NCBI GenBank assembly: GCA_007116965.1
Contig: SKHJ01000004.1
Coordinates: 1-21,580, forward strand
Source: Candidatus Kaiserbacteria bacterium
Lineage (GTDB): Bacteria > Patescibacteriota > Minisyncoccia > Phycocordibacterales > UBA918
Direction of reading: 5' to 3'
DNA: 21,580 bases
Made by a program: the position numbers and the translations under genes
Shown: positions 1 to 6,469 of the stretch, piece after piece
Numbering within the stretch: the stretch's first letter is position 1
Layout: each line of letters opens with the position of its first letter
Notes under the pieces: model-generated
What the model saw: the letters and a program-made list of their open reading frames with translations, nothing else
The model's database searches: none
What the model was told of the DNA's origin: nothing

Positions 1-63
1 AATTTCCTTATTGATAATCGGTTTCAGCCACCGCCAGCGTTCTTCTTGTATAGTTTTAGCCAT
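1..63 (-). CDS. N-terminal fragment of a leftward gene, possibly an IS481-like transposase
   Basis: Reading leftward from an ATG at 63-61, the frame stays open for 21 codons to the window edge and begins MAKTIQEERWRWLKPI. The run of charged and Trp residues followed by a Pro resembles the start of the helix-turn-helix region of integrase-core (IS481-type) transposases common in CPR genomes. That resemblance is from memory over only 21 residues, so the identity is tentative. The spacer just upstream (64-116) carries inverted repeats that could be an element end, which fits but does not prove a mobile element. Confidence 0.4.
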   Translation of the reverse strand, partial: MAKTIQEERWRWLKPIINKEI

Positions 64-66
64 AGA

Positions 67-116
67 TACACACATTTCATAATGATAATGAAAAGTGCCA
101 AATGTGTGTACACATT
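67..116. repeat. Nested inverted repeats upstream of the leftward gene
   Basis: TACACACATTT at 67-77 is the exact reverse complement of AAATGTGTGTA at 100-110, with a 22-base spacer. The right arm can alternatively pair with CACATT at 111-116 (AATGTG-TGTA-CACATT). The sequence could be an insertion-sequence end or an operator for the gene at 1-63. The rest of 64-202 is AT-rich, and I see no convincing promoter in it. Confidence 0.5.
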
Positions 117-202
117 ACCTTTTGCTATGTACAAATCTGTGTATTTGTGTTTTAATATTATCGCTCTGTACCTGGGGGGAACCTTTACAAGAGGACCAGG
201 AA

Positions 203-505
203 ATGAGCCAACTAACAAGAAAGCCAGCCGCCCGCCGCTACCGGCAGGTCAAGCGCGGCGTCAACGCCTGGGTGCGGGTGCTGGTGCAACAACACGAGAT
301 TGCACCACCCACCTTCGTCCACTTCGTCGAGTTCCTTGAGCTCGTCTACGAAGTAAGAATACGACTCGCCTATAAGCCGGACGGTGTGTGGATCACCATT
401 CCGCGCAGTGACCGGACCGAGGTAGGTGTGCGCGTGGCAGCGTGGTTGTATGGGGTGGACTACATCCTCCCCCGCTACCACACACGGACGTCATATGACG
501 TCTAA
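203..505 (+). CDS. Hypothetical 100-aa basic protein
   Basis: I do not recognise this protein. The frame is open further upstream, but the ATG at 203 is chosen because a purine-rich GAGGACCAGG Shine-Dalgarno-like stretch (191-200) precedes it, and the upstream residues are a hydrophobic, Cys-rich translation of AT-rich spacer. The protein starts MSQLTRKPAARRYRQ, is rich in Arg and Val, and has no predicted membrane segment or signal peptide. Its codons are GC-rich (GTC, CTC, CGC), unlike the AT-rich DNA just upstream, which may indicate acquisition. It converges with truB; the two genes are separated by a strong hairpin at 530-553. Confidence 0.6.
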   Translation: MSQLTRKPAARRYRQVKRGVNAWVRVLVQQHEIAPPTFVHFVEFLELVYEVRIRLAYKPDGVWITIPRSDRTEVGVRVAAWLYGVDYILPRYHTRTSYDV

Positions 506-529
506 GCCATCATACAGGCAACCACTATC

Positions 530-553
530 GAGCCCGGCGCTAGCGCCGGGCTC
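530..553. terminator. Bidirectional hairpin between convergent genes
   Basis: A perfect 24-base palindrome (GAGCCCGGCG, CTAG, CGCCGGGCTC) lies between the stop of the 100-aa gene and the stop of truB. There is no long T-run on either side, but the GC-rich 10-bp stem and the convergent position make it the obvious terminator for both. Confidence 0.75.
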
Positions 554-560
554 AGCTCAT

Positions 561-1262
561 TTACGTCACCGACCGGAAGTCCTCCAACCGAGCCGCGTCA
601 GCGATGTGATACGTTCCAACCTGCGTCCGTCGTAAGGCATACAGACAAGCCGGATAACCCAGACGGCGACCAAATGCTTCAGCCAGTGAGCGAATATACA
701 CGCCACTCGCAACAGCAAAGGTCGCCCGGACAAGCAGTAACTGGTTGCCAGTTTCAATATATAGTTCACAACCCTGGTAGGTGACCTGATGCACCGTCAT
801 CACTCGCACTGGTGGCTCGGGCAAAGGGGTACCGCCGGCTATCGCCTGCCTGGTCAAACGGTACAGCGGCACCCCATCGCGCTTCAAGGCTGAATAGATA
901 GAGACTGGCAGCTGATGAGTGCCCTGCAAATCAAGCAAAGCTGCACGCAGACTGTCTTCGGTGACATTTACTTCCTCTGCCTGTTCTACCACTTCTCCGT
1001 CCTGGTCACCAGTAGTACGCGACTGTCCGAGCAATATAGTCGCTTCGTAGACCTTATCGAGCTTAAGCAGTTGGCTCAATCGCTTGGTGCCAGCCTCTAC
1101 GCCCAACAGCAACAGTCCGCTCGCTGCCGGATCGAGGGTGCCAGCGTGGCCAAACTTTCGAATACCAGTGCGCCGTCGCAGTTCCCTGATGACGTCAAAT
1201 GACGTTATACCAACTGGTTTATCGATCAATAATAGATTGGGTTCTATCTCACCAGGCCACAT
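561..1262 (-). CDS. truB: tRNA pseudouridine(55) synthase TruB
   Basis: This enzyme isomerises U55 in the T-loop of tRNAs to pseudouridine. The catalytic block GHAGTLDPAASG is present at about residues 38-49, with the nucleophile Asp44, and an early LLIDKPVGITS motif at 11-21 is typical of TruB. At 233 residues it is shorter than E. coli TruB (about 314), consistent with a missing or reduced C-terminal PUA domain, as in many small genomes. The start at 1262 overlaps the end of the antiporter gene by 19 bases, so the two are probably translationally coupled in one leftward operon. The 530-553 hairpin ends the unit. Confidence 0.93.
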   Translation of the reverse strand: MWPGEIEPNLLLIDKPVGITSFDVIRELRRRTGIRKFGHAGTLDPAASGLLLLGVEAGTKRLSQLLKLDKVYEATILLGQSRTTGDQDGEVVEQAEEVNVTEDSLRAALLDLQGTHQLPVSIYSALKRDGVPLYRLTRQAIAGGTPLPEPPVRVMTVHQVTYQGCELYIETGNQLLLVRATFAVASGVYIRSLAEAFGRRLGYPACLYALRRTQVGTYHIADAARLEDFRSVT

Positions 1263-2233
1263 ACTCTATGTGGTCGTATTCTATACAAAATCAAGTAAAT
1301 TGAACACAAAAAACCGTAGAAGAGGAGCATCATCACGCCCTCCCACTGCATGATATGCTTGGCTAGGCCGTTAACGAAGAAGATGACTGAGGCCGCAATC
1401 AAAATGACCAAACCAAAATCCATCACCACGGCGTCAGCCGTGATTGGTATCAACAGAGCTGGCACACTGGCTACTAGCAGTAGATTGAACGCGTTGGAGC
1501 CAAAAATGTTGCCGATGACCATATCAGCTTCACCACGCTTAAGCGCTTGCCACGAAACTGACAGCTCAGGCAAAGAGGTACCAAGCGCGATAATGACGAT
1601 AGTCAAAACACCAATCGAAATAGCAAACGCCTCAGCGATATTGAGTAGCATAGCGATAGTGTAATGCGCCCCAACGATAACTGCCAAACCTCCAACAACG
1701 ACCCAAAACCACGATTGGTTGCGCGTAAACTCAGGCACTACCTTTGTCCGATGATGCACTGATTCCTCTTCTTGGTTACTCTTAATGAGATACCAAAAAT
1801 AGGCCCCGAGTGTACCGAGCAGCAAGACAGCTTCTGGGCGCTCAATCACACCATTGTGGACCGCTGCCAAGAAGTGTACGGTAGCGATCACAAACAGCGG
1901 CAGTTCGGTCTTGATAAGTTCCTGCTTGATGATCAAATTACCGCCAAAGGCAGCCAGCAATCCACCAATCAGTAGAATGTTGGTGATATTAGAACCAACC
2001 ACGTTGGCCACCACGATCTCAGTAGTCCCTTGCCAAACCGCCGCCAGAGAGGAAGCCAACTCGGGTAGTGACGTGCCAAGTCCGATAATCAGAACCCCGA
2101 CCAAAAACGGCCGAAAGCCAAAATAAATACCGAGTGACTTGGCGCCACCGACAAAGACATCCGCGCCCCGCACCAACGCTAGCAACGCCACCACTAGGAT
2201 AATAATCCATTGGGTCAGCAATAATAAATCCAT
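1244..2233 (-). CDS. CaCA-family Na+/Ca2+ (or K+-dependent) antiporter, YrbG-like
   Basis: This is an integral membrane cation/Ca2+ exchanger of 329 residues with about ten hydrophobic segments in two homologous halves. The two alpha repeats are plain. The first has GLGTSLPEL at about 51-59 followed by GSN at 80-82. The second has ALGTSLPEL at about 216-224 followed by GSN at 245-247. The Glu of each PEL motif is the family's ion-binding residue. The segment near 152-172 is a short hydrophilic loop rather than the long regulatory loop of eukaryotic NCX. The gene lies 24 bases after a pilin-like gene and overlaps truB, so it is part of the same leftward unit. The transported ion cannot be read from sequence. 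Confidence 0.9.
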   Translation of the reverse strand: MDLLLLTQWIIILVVALLALVRGADVFVGGAKSLGIYFGFRPFLVGVLIIGLGTSLPELASSLAAVWQGTTEIVVANVVGSNITNILLIGGLLAAFGGNLIIKQELIKTELPLFVIATVHFLAAVHNGVIERPEAVLLLGTLGAYFWYLIKSNQEEESVHHRTKVVPEFTRNQSWFWVVVGGLAVIVGAHYTIAMLLNIAEAFAISIGVLTIVIIALGTSLPELSVSWQALKRGEADMVIGNIFGSNAFNLLLVASVPALLIPITADAVVMDFGLVILIAASVIFFVNGLAKHIMQWEGVMMLLFYGFLCSIYLILYRIRPHRVCGLVR

Positions 2234-2257
2234 GATATGGCGGCGTCACGACTAACA

Positions 2258-2620
2258 CTATCCGTCTTGACCACCGTCAAAGTTGAAAAGCGGCTGTCTT
2301 GTCTCCAACGCACGTTGTCGCTCCACCCCCTCCCCGATGTTTAGTTCGTCCTCCAAGCCAAAGGTGGCGGCAAAGATTTGCATAATAGCAAAAGCCGTTA
2401 GCATTATAAACAGTCCAATAATACCAAAGAGCATGTGCTTCTGGCCGGTTGCCCGTTCTTGCTCGTTATCACCATAGAGGACATACTGGGCCGCACCGTA
2501 GATAAAGACCACCAAAGCAAGCGCCGTCAACAGGATCAGAAGCGGATACACAAAGACCTCGTTGAAGATGTTGACGAAAGCTTGAGTCTCTTGGGCAGCA
2601 GCACGCTCTATATCAGACAT
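2258..2620 (-). CDS. Small pilin-like (TrbC/VirB2-type) membrane protein, array member 5
   Basis: This 120-residue protein has two hydrophobic helices (about 23-48 and 63-88) separated by a short polar turn (GDNEQERATGQKH). That is the layout shared by all five genes in 2258-4528. The family resembles TrbC/VirB2 pilin-like proteins in CPR genomes. This member has no cleavable signal peptide, unlike members 2 and 3, and ends in a charged tail. It lies 19 bases after member 4 and 24 bases before the antiporter gene. A role in a surface filament or secretion channel is inference only. Confidence 0.7.
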   Translation of the reverse strand: MSDIERAAAQETQAFVNIFNEVFVYPLLILLTALALVVFIYGAAQYVLYGDNEQERATGQKHMLFGIIGLFIMLTAFAIMQIFAATFGLEDELNIGEGVERQRALETRQPLFNFDGGQDG

Positions 2621-2639
2621 ATAGAATTAAATTGGTATT

Positions 2640-3122
2640 CTACGGAGTACCGTCGCCAACACTTGGACCACCACCTGTCGTACCGGTCGATGGGAGTGGA
2701 GTATCCGCTCCGCTCGTACCTCCAGCCGTCGGCAACGGCAACGATCCTTGGTCCGGACTAAAGCCAAAACCAATGGCAAGGAATTGGACGATAGCCCAGA
2801 GCGTGACGATGGCCACAAAACCCAACAAGGCGTAAAGCATAAACTGACGACCATCTGCTCGCTTCTGCTCATCAGCTGACCCAACAATAAAGTACGTGTA
2901 GACACCGTAGATAAACATCAAGACACACAGAGCCACCAACGCTGGGATCAAGAAACTGTTGATAAGGACACTAACTCCTTGCACAAACTGACCAAATACG
3001 CCAGCGTCACCTCCCGCCAATTGCGCCTGAGCGAGATACGGTGTTAATAAAATGTAAACTATCGAGGCCTTAGCCAAATAGTGGGCATACGGGTTATTAA
3101 ACATTAATTGCCAATTTCTCAT
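2640..3122 (-). CDS. Pilin-like membrane protein with signal peptide and Gly/Pro/Thr tail, array member 4
   Basis: The 160-residue product begins with a likely signal peptide ending near residue 33 (PYLAQA, then QLAGGD). Two helices (about 45-78 and 90-118) flank the polar turn GSADEQKRADGR. The core closely matches the gene at 3233-3646 (FIYGV, then FMLYALLGFVAIV, then LW.IV), so the two are recent paralogs. The C-terminus is a low-complexity Gly/Pro/Ser/Thr stretch of about 35 residues, typical of an exposed tail. It is separated from the upstream paralog by a terminator and has a likely promoter of its own at 3160-3165. Confidence 0.72.
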   Translation of the reverse strand: MRNWQLMFNNPYAHYLAKASIVYILLTPYLAQAQLAGGDAGVFGQFVQGVSVLINSFLIPALVALCVLMFIYGVYTYFIVGSADEQKRADGRQFMLYALLGFVAIVTLWAIVQFLAIGFGFSPDQGSLPLPTAGGTSGADTPLPSTGTTGGGPSVGDGTP

Positions 3123-3159
3123 ATATAACGATTGTTACCGATAAACTGCGATACTCTCT

Positions 3160-3165
3160 ATCATA
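3160..3165 (-). promoter_or_regulatory. Extended -10 promoter for the pilin-like gene at 3122
   Basis: On the minus strand, TGG-TATGAT lies 37 bases before the ATG at 3122 and just downstream of the terminator at 3179-3207. A -35 box is not evident, as the expected position falls in the terminator tail. The TGn extension supports the call. Confidence 0.45.
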
Positions 3166-3178
3166 CCACCTCAGCTAC

Positions 3179-3207
3179 AAAAAAACCCACATCCTGTGGA
3201 TTTTTTT
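3179..3207 (-). terminator. Intrinsic terminator, A/T-flanked
   Basis: CCACA, loop TCC, TGTGG is flanked by seven A on one side and seven T on the other, so it works on either strand. Its position ends leftward transcripts of the 3233-3646 gene and separates it from the next paralog. Confidence 0.8.
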
Positions 3208-3232
3208 GTCTGATATTTAGTTTTATCAGTGA

Positions 3233-3646
3233 TTAACCACCGGTAGCAGGTCCACGAGCGCCGTCAAAAGCATCTCGTTCATCAAAACCGAAGGCTTGTG
3301 CCAACCACTCGACGATACCCCAGAGCACCACAATGGCAACAAAGCCGATGAGGGCATAGAGCATTAGTGAACGACCTTGAGCTCGTTTTTCTTCATCGGT
3401 CGAACCGGTGATGAAGTACACAAATACGCCGTAGATAAAGCCAAGCACACACAGCGCAATCAGGAACGGAATCAAGAATTGGTTGATGAGGTTGGTAAGA
3501 CCAGTGATGAACTGACCAAAATTGCCAGTATCCCCATCTGCCAAACCTCCTTGACCGAAGACTACACCTGGCGTCATGACCAAAGCCATTACCAGCAGTC
3601 TGGACTTGACCTTAGTGAAGAAACTACTGTTTTGTAACATTTTCAT
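3233..3646 (-). CDS. Pilin-like membrane protein with signal peptide, array member 3
   Basis: The 137-residue product has an N-terminal signal peptide (Lys-rich start, hydrophobic core, cleavage near GVVFG/QGG at about 31). Two helices (about 53-80 and 92-117) follow, separated by GSTDEEKRAQGR. It is the closest paralog of member 4: the FIYGV and MLYALIGFVAIV motifs are shared. It has its own promoter region upstream (3647-3746) and its own terminator (3179-3207), so it may be expressed alone and more strongly than its neighbours, as would suit a major structural subunit. That role is an inference. Confidence 0.75.
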   Translation of the reverse strand: MKMLQNSSFFTKVKSRLLVMALVMTPGVVFGQGGLADGDTGNFGQFITGLTNLINQFLIPFLIALCVLGFIYGVFVYFITGSTDEEKRAQGRSLMLYALIGFVAIVVLWGIVEWLAQAFGFDERDAFDGARGPATGG

Positions 3647-3685
3647 ATAAACACTTACACTAATAAAGTGTCCTCAAATTGTACT

Positions 3686-3714
3686 ATACTCAACGCCCTA
3701 TGTACAGCTGTTAC
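3686..3714 (-). promoter_or_regulatory. Promoter of the pilin-like gene at 3646
   Basis: On the minus strand TGTACA and TACAAT are separated by 17 bases, about 40-70 bases before the ATG at 3646. The spacing is ideal, and the -35 box matches consensus at four of six positions. Just upstream, at 3723-3731, is an isolated TTATACACA that matches a DnaA box. Confidence 0.5.
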
Positions 3715-3746
3715 AACCAAGCTGTGTATAACTTATTGGTCAAGAT

Positions 3747-4040
3747 TTACCCAAAGATTCCCTCCCTAATGAAAGCCAAGATGCCCCAAATGGTAATAAT
3801 GATGAACATTACTATGACTCCAATCATAATCACCTGTCGCGCACTACTGCGAACCTGCTCGTCACCTGAACGCCAGATGAACATATCCACCACTTTCCAA
3901 ACGATAATAGCTAAAATGATGGCAATCAAGACAGGGATTACGCCGTTGTTGATGATATCAATAATAATCCCCACGAGGTCTGCAAAAGTCATATCACTTA
4001 CTGGTTCTACACTAATATTTTCGAGTCTAGCTCTATCCAT
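3747..4040 (-). CDS. Small pilin-like membrane protein, array member 2
   Basis: This 97-residue protein has no signal peptide. Two very Ile-rich helices (about 24-53 and 67-91) are separated by the polar turn RSGDEQVRSSARQ, the same layout as the other members. It begins 11 bases after member 1 ends, with only a weak AAGG before the ATG, and is followed by a promoter region for member 3. It is probably the last gene of the unit that starts at the methyltransferase. Confidence 0.68.
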   Translation of the reverse strand: MDRARLENISVEPVSDMTFADLVGIIIDIINNGVIPVLIAIILAIIVWKVVDMFIWRSGDEQVRSSARQVIMIGVIVMFIIITIWGILAFIREGIFG

Positions 4041-4051
4041 ACCTTACCACA

Positions 4052-4528
4052 CTAGGGATTAGTATCGACCCCGAAAGCAGCGACCAGGTTTTGGATGATT
4101 GCGACCAAGACCATCGCTCCTAAGATGATCAACCCTCCGATAATGGCGTAGGTGAAGGCCCGTGTCGCAGTCTGTATTTGCTCGCTATTGCCACGAGCAG
4201 TGACATAAAGAAAGCCAGAATACACAATAAAGAAGATAATGATTGGTACCGCTATCACCATAAAAATACGCAGGATAGCAAGTAGGAGTTCAGTGATGGT
4301 CTCAGCGCGGATGGGATTACGAATAAAAGCGGTGCCAGCTTCTGGACGTTGAGCATGAATTGTGTGCGGTGTGAACGTAAAAAGGTACATACCTTGATGA
4401 TGGTCAACTACTGGGTCAAAACTTACTGATCTGTACTCAATCTTACCGCCAAAGACGAAAAGCGAGAGGATAAAAACGAACAAAACAGCTGTCTTGAAGG
4501 GCTTATTTGAATTATATACGTACCACAT
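4052..4528 (-). CDS. Pilin-like membrane protein with N-terminal hydrophobic segment, array member 1
   Basis: This is a 158-residue protein with an N-terminal hydrophobic segment (about 11-28; signal peptide or anchor), a soluble stretch of about 45 residues, then two helices (about 82-108 and 124-150). The turn between them is ARGNSEQIQTATR. The helix-turn-helix hairpin matches the other four members in layout but not closely in sequence, so it is the most divergent. The ATG at 4528 is 9 bases after the stop of the solute-binding-like gene, which supports co-transcription. Confidence 0.68.
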   Translation of the reverse strand: MWYVYNSNKPFKTAVLFVFILSLFVFGGKIEYRSVSFDPVVDHHQGMYLFTFTPHTIHAQRPEAGTAFIRNPIRAETITELLLAILRIFMVIAVPIIIFFIVYSGFLYVTARGNSEQIQTATRAFTYAIIGGLIILGAMVLVAIIQNLVAAFGVDTNP

Positions 4529-4537
4529 ATGAAAAAA

Positions 4538-5854
4538 TTAAAATGCTTGACGTAAACGACTCAGTGTATCTCGCACGCCGTTGGCTGCATTGATCCGACC
4601 AGCCTGCACATCAGCGATTAGCTGCCGAAAGATGTCGTCAGTTCGTTGCCAGCGTGGATTAAGCCAGCCTCGCGCTACCAAAGCACTACTGAACACTACT
4701 TGTTCGGCCGGAGCTTGGCTGCCAGCCCCAATACTCGCGCGGTGTGGCGGGGCAAAGTTGAGACTCTGGGCTAGAGTCCGAGTAACACTCAAAGTCCCAA
4801 GTGCTCCCGCCACCTGCTGGGCACCGTTGCGATTGGGGGCGGCTTGTAAGATTGCAATGCCATAAAAATCTCCATACGTCCGCTGGATTGTGGCGTCGGC
4901 TGACTGCGGCACTCGCGCTATATCAAAATTTAGATTGGGGTTTTGTCGTCGCAACTCAGGGTACTCGCTACCCAAACCAAAATAGATTGCAAGGTCCTCT
5001 GCCAGAAACTCCTGACGGTCCAATTGCTTAGTTCGATTCCAGGAGTACAGGGTGTCGCCCGGGTCAGCAAACCTGGTGAAGAAATTGACCGCCGCTACCA
5101 TCGGATTAGGCTGACCTCCTGGCCGGGCAGTATTTAGTTGGATAGCGAGCTGCCCACGATCCTCGGTGATGAGTTGACTACCTCCTTGTAGTAGTAACGT
5201 AGACAAGAAAGCAAACGCATTGCGATTATTATCATAAACACCAAGCGCTACTGGGCTCATTGTAATTCGCCTATCTACAGTACGGCGAACAATAGTTGGG
5301 ACAATATTGTTAACTACTTCTTCCCAAGTCTGCGGTGGTTGCGAAAAACCATTGTTGGCGAAAATATCGCGATTCCAATACATTACGAGCGGATCTACTG
5401 CCAAAGGAATCGCGTACAGACCATTAGAATGTTCAAAGATCTCAAAACCATCCAGGTACGCATCACGTAATTCTCGCCGTGAATACCCTGGATTAGTGTA
5501 CGCTATTGGTTGAATGATGCTGCGGTGCTCCATCAACAAACGGTGCGGGATAATAATCAGATCAGGCTGCCGGCGCTCAGCGATCGCACTGACCACTTCG
5601 GTATTAAAGTCCTCTTCTCTGATCTGGCGATAGCGTACACTTTCAAAAACTGATCTAGACTCTCGACTACGAAATTCATTGATACGAGTGTCCATTACCG
5701 AACGATCAATAGTACCCCAGATCGTGACCGGTCCCGTTCGCTGGACAGTTGTCCCTCCGCCGGATGGCGGATTTACAATGAGTACGAGCGCAGCAGCCAT
5801 CAACAAGCCGAAGCCGAAATAGAGGATTATTTGAAATGGTCGTGGAGCTTGCAT
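4538..5854 (-). CDS. Membrane-anchored extracellular solute-binding protein (family 1 type)
   Basis: The 438-residue product has one N-terminal membrane segment (about 10-28) with no lipobox Cys, so it is probably anchored rather than lipidated. The rest looks like a type-1 extracellular solute-binding fold: a VTIWG strand near 43-47, PDLIIIP near 97-103, and the segment YAIPLAVDPLVMYWNRDIF near 148-166. That last piece is highly characteristic of ABC sugar-binding proteins (PxxxxxxxxxYNxxxF). No permease or ATPase gene is nearby. It sits between a methyltransferase and pilin-like genes with gaps of 13 and 9 bases, so a surface role tied to those proteins is as likely as classical import. Confidence 0.82.
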   Translation of the reverse strand: MQAPRPFQIILYFGFGLLMAAALVLIVNPPSGGGTTVQRTGPVTIWGTIDRSVMDTRINEFRSRESRSVFESVRYRQIREEDFNTEVVSAIAERRQPDLIIIPHRLLMEHRSIIQPIAYTNPGYSRRELRDAYLDGFEIFEHSNGLYAIPLAVDPLVMYWNRDIFANNGFSQPPQTWEEVVNNIVPTIVRRTVDRRITMSPVALGVYDNNRNAFAFLSTLLLQGGSQLITEDRGQLAIQLNTARPGGQPNPMVAAVNFFTRFADPGDTLYSWNRTKQLDRQEFLAEDLAIYFGLGSEYPELRRQNPNLNFDIARVPQSADATIQRTYGDFYGIAILQAAPNRNGAQQVAGALGTLSVTRTLAQSLNFAPPHRASIGAGSQAPAEQVVFSSALVARGWLNPRWQRTDDIFRQLIADVQAGRINAANGVRDTLSRLRQAF

Positions 5855-5867
5855 ACCTTAAGAATAC

Positions 5868-6413
5868 CTAGCGACGAAAAACCACACCATAATGATGGTC
5901 GCCGGTCGGATACGTACCAGTTGGAGTTATTCCAGCTGATTCAAAGAGGGCGACTGCTGCCGCTTCATCTACCACCATTTCCGGCGCTGGTCCCAATCCT
6001 GCGAACGACTCGGTCCAATCGACAACAAAGATCTTGCCACCTGGCCGAACCACGCGCAGTATCTCCTGGATAGCTGCCGCTTTATCCTCAAACATAAAGA
6101 GTGTATTGATAAGAATACCGACATCGACCGAGCTGTCAGGTAATTTACTCCCGTGCGGTGCTTCAAGGTCACACCACACCGGGGTCACCGTAGCCCAATC
6201 TCGGCCACGCTCAATATCACCGAGCTTTTGTACTAATTCCTGCTGTATTTCGCAAGCAAAGAGCTTTCCTTCCGAGCCAATAGCGGCTGCTAGCGCGGGT
6301 ACAAAATACCCTACCCCAGCACCAAAATCGGCCACTGTTTCGCCTGGTTTGATATGAAAATGAGTGACCACAGTATCCGGGTCAAGAAATCTACCTGGTG
6401 CGACTTCGGGCAT
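5868..6413 (-). CDS. Class I SAM-dependent methyltransferase
   Basis: This 181-residue Rossmann-type methyltransferase is of the UbiE/Methyltransf_11 kind. The SAM-binding motif I VADFGAGVGYF lies at about 27-37, the acidic ACEI strand at about 53-56 and the VVRPGG turn at about 121-126. The substrate is unknown. The ATG at 6413 is preferred over the one two codons earlier (6419). A -10 box (TATACT) ends seven bases before 6413, which places the transcript start on this ATG and makes the mRNA leaderless; the 6419 ATG would lie upstream of the start point. It heads the leftward unit that continues through the solute-binding-like and pilin-like genes. Confidence 0.85.
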   Translation of the reverse strand: MPEVAPGRFLDPDTVVTHFHIKPGETVADFGAGVGYFVPALAAAIGSEGKLFACEIQQELVQKLGDIERGRDWATVTPVWCDLEAPHGSKLPDSSVDVGILINTLFMFEDKAAAIQEILRVVRPGGKIFVVDWTESFAGLGPAPEMVVDEAAAVALFESAGITPTGTYPTGDHHYGVVFRR

Positions 6414-6420
6414 TACCATT

Positions 6421-6449
6421 AGTATACCAAGTCTGCTACGCGATGGTAA
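6421..6449 (-). promoter_or_regulatory. Extended -10 promoter giving a leaderless methyltransferase mRNA
   Basis: On the minus strand TTACCA, a 17-base spacer ending in TGG, then TATACT. Seven bases separate the -10 box from the ATG at 6413, the usual distance to +1. Confidence 0.65.
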
Positions 6450-6469
6450 TCACCCATCTGTGCAGAAAC

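Noticed and set aside
487..502. 16-base palindrome GACGTCATATGACGTC at the end of the 100-aa gene, with a near copy in truB (1191-1206)
   Set aside because: Both lie inside coding sequence and share only a short core; no regulatory context supports a site.
3723..3731. Perfect DnaA box (TTATACACA) upstream of a pilin-like gene
   Set aside because: It is isolated; roughly one such match is expected by chance in this length of DNA.
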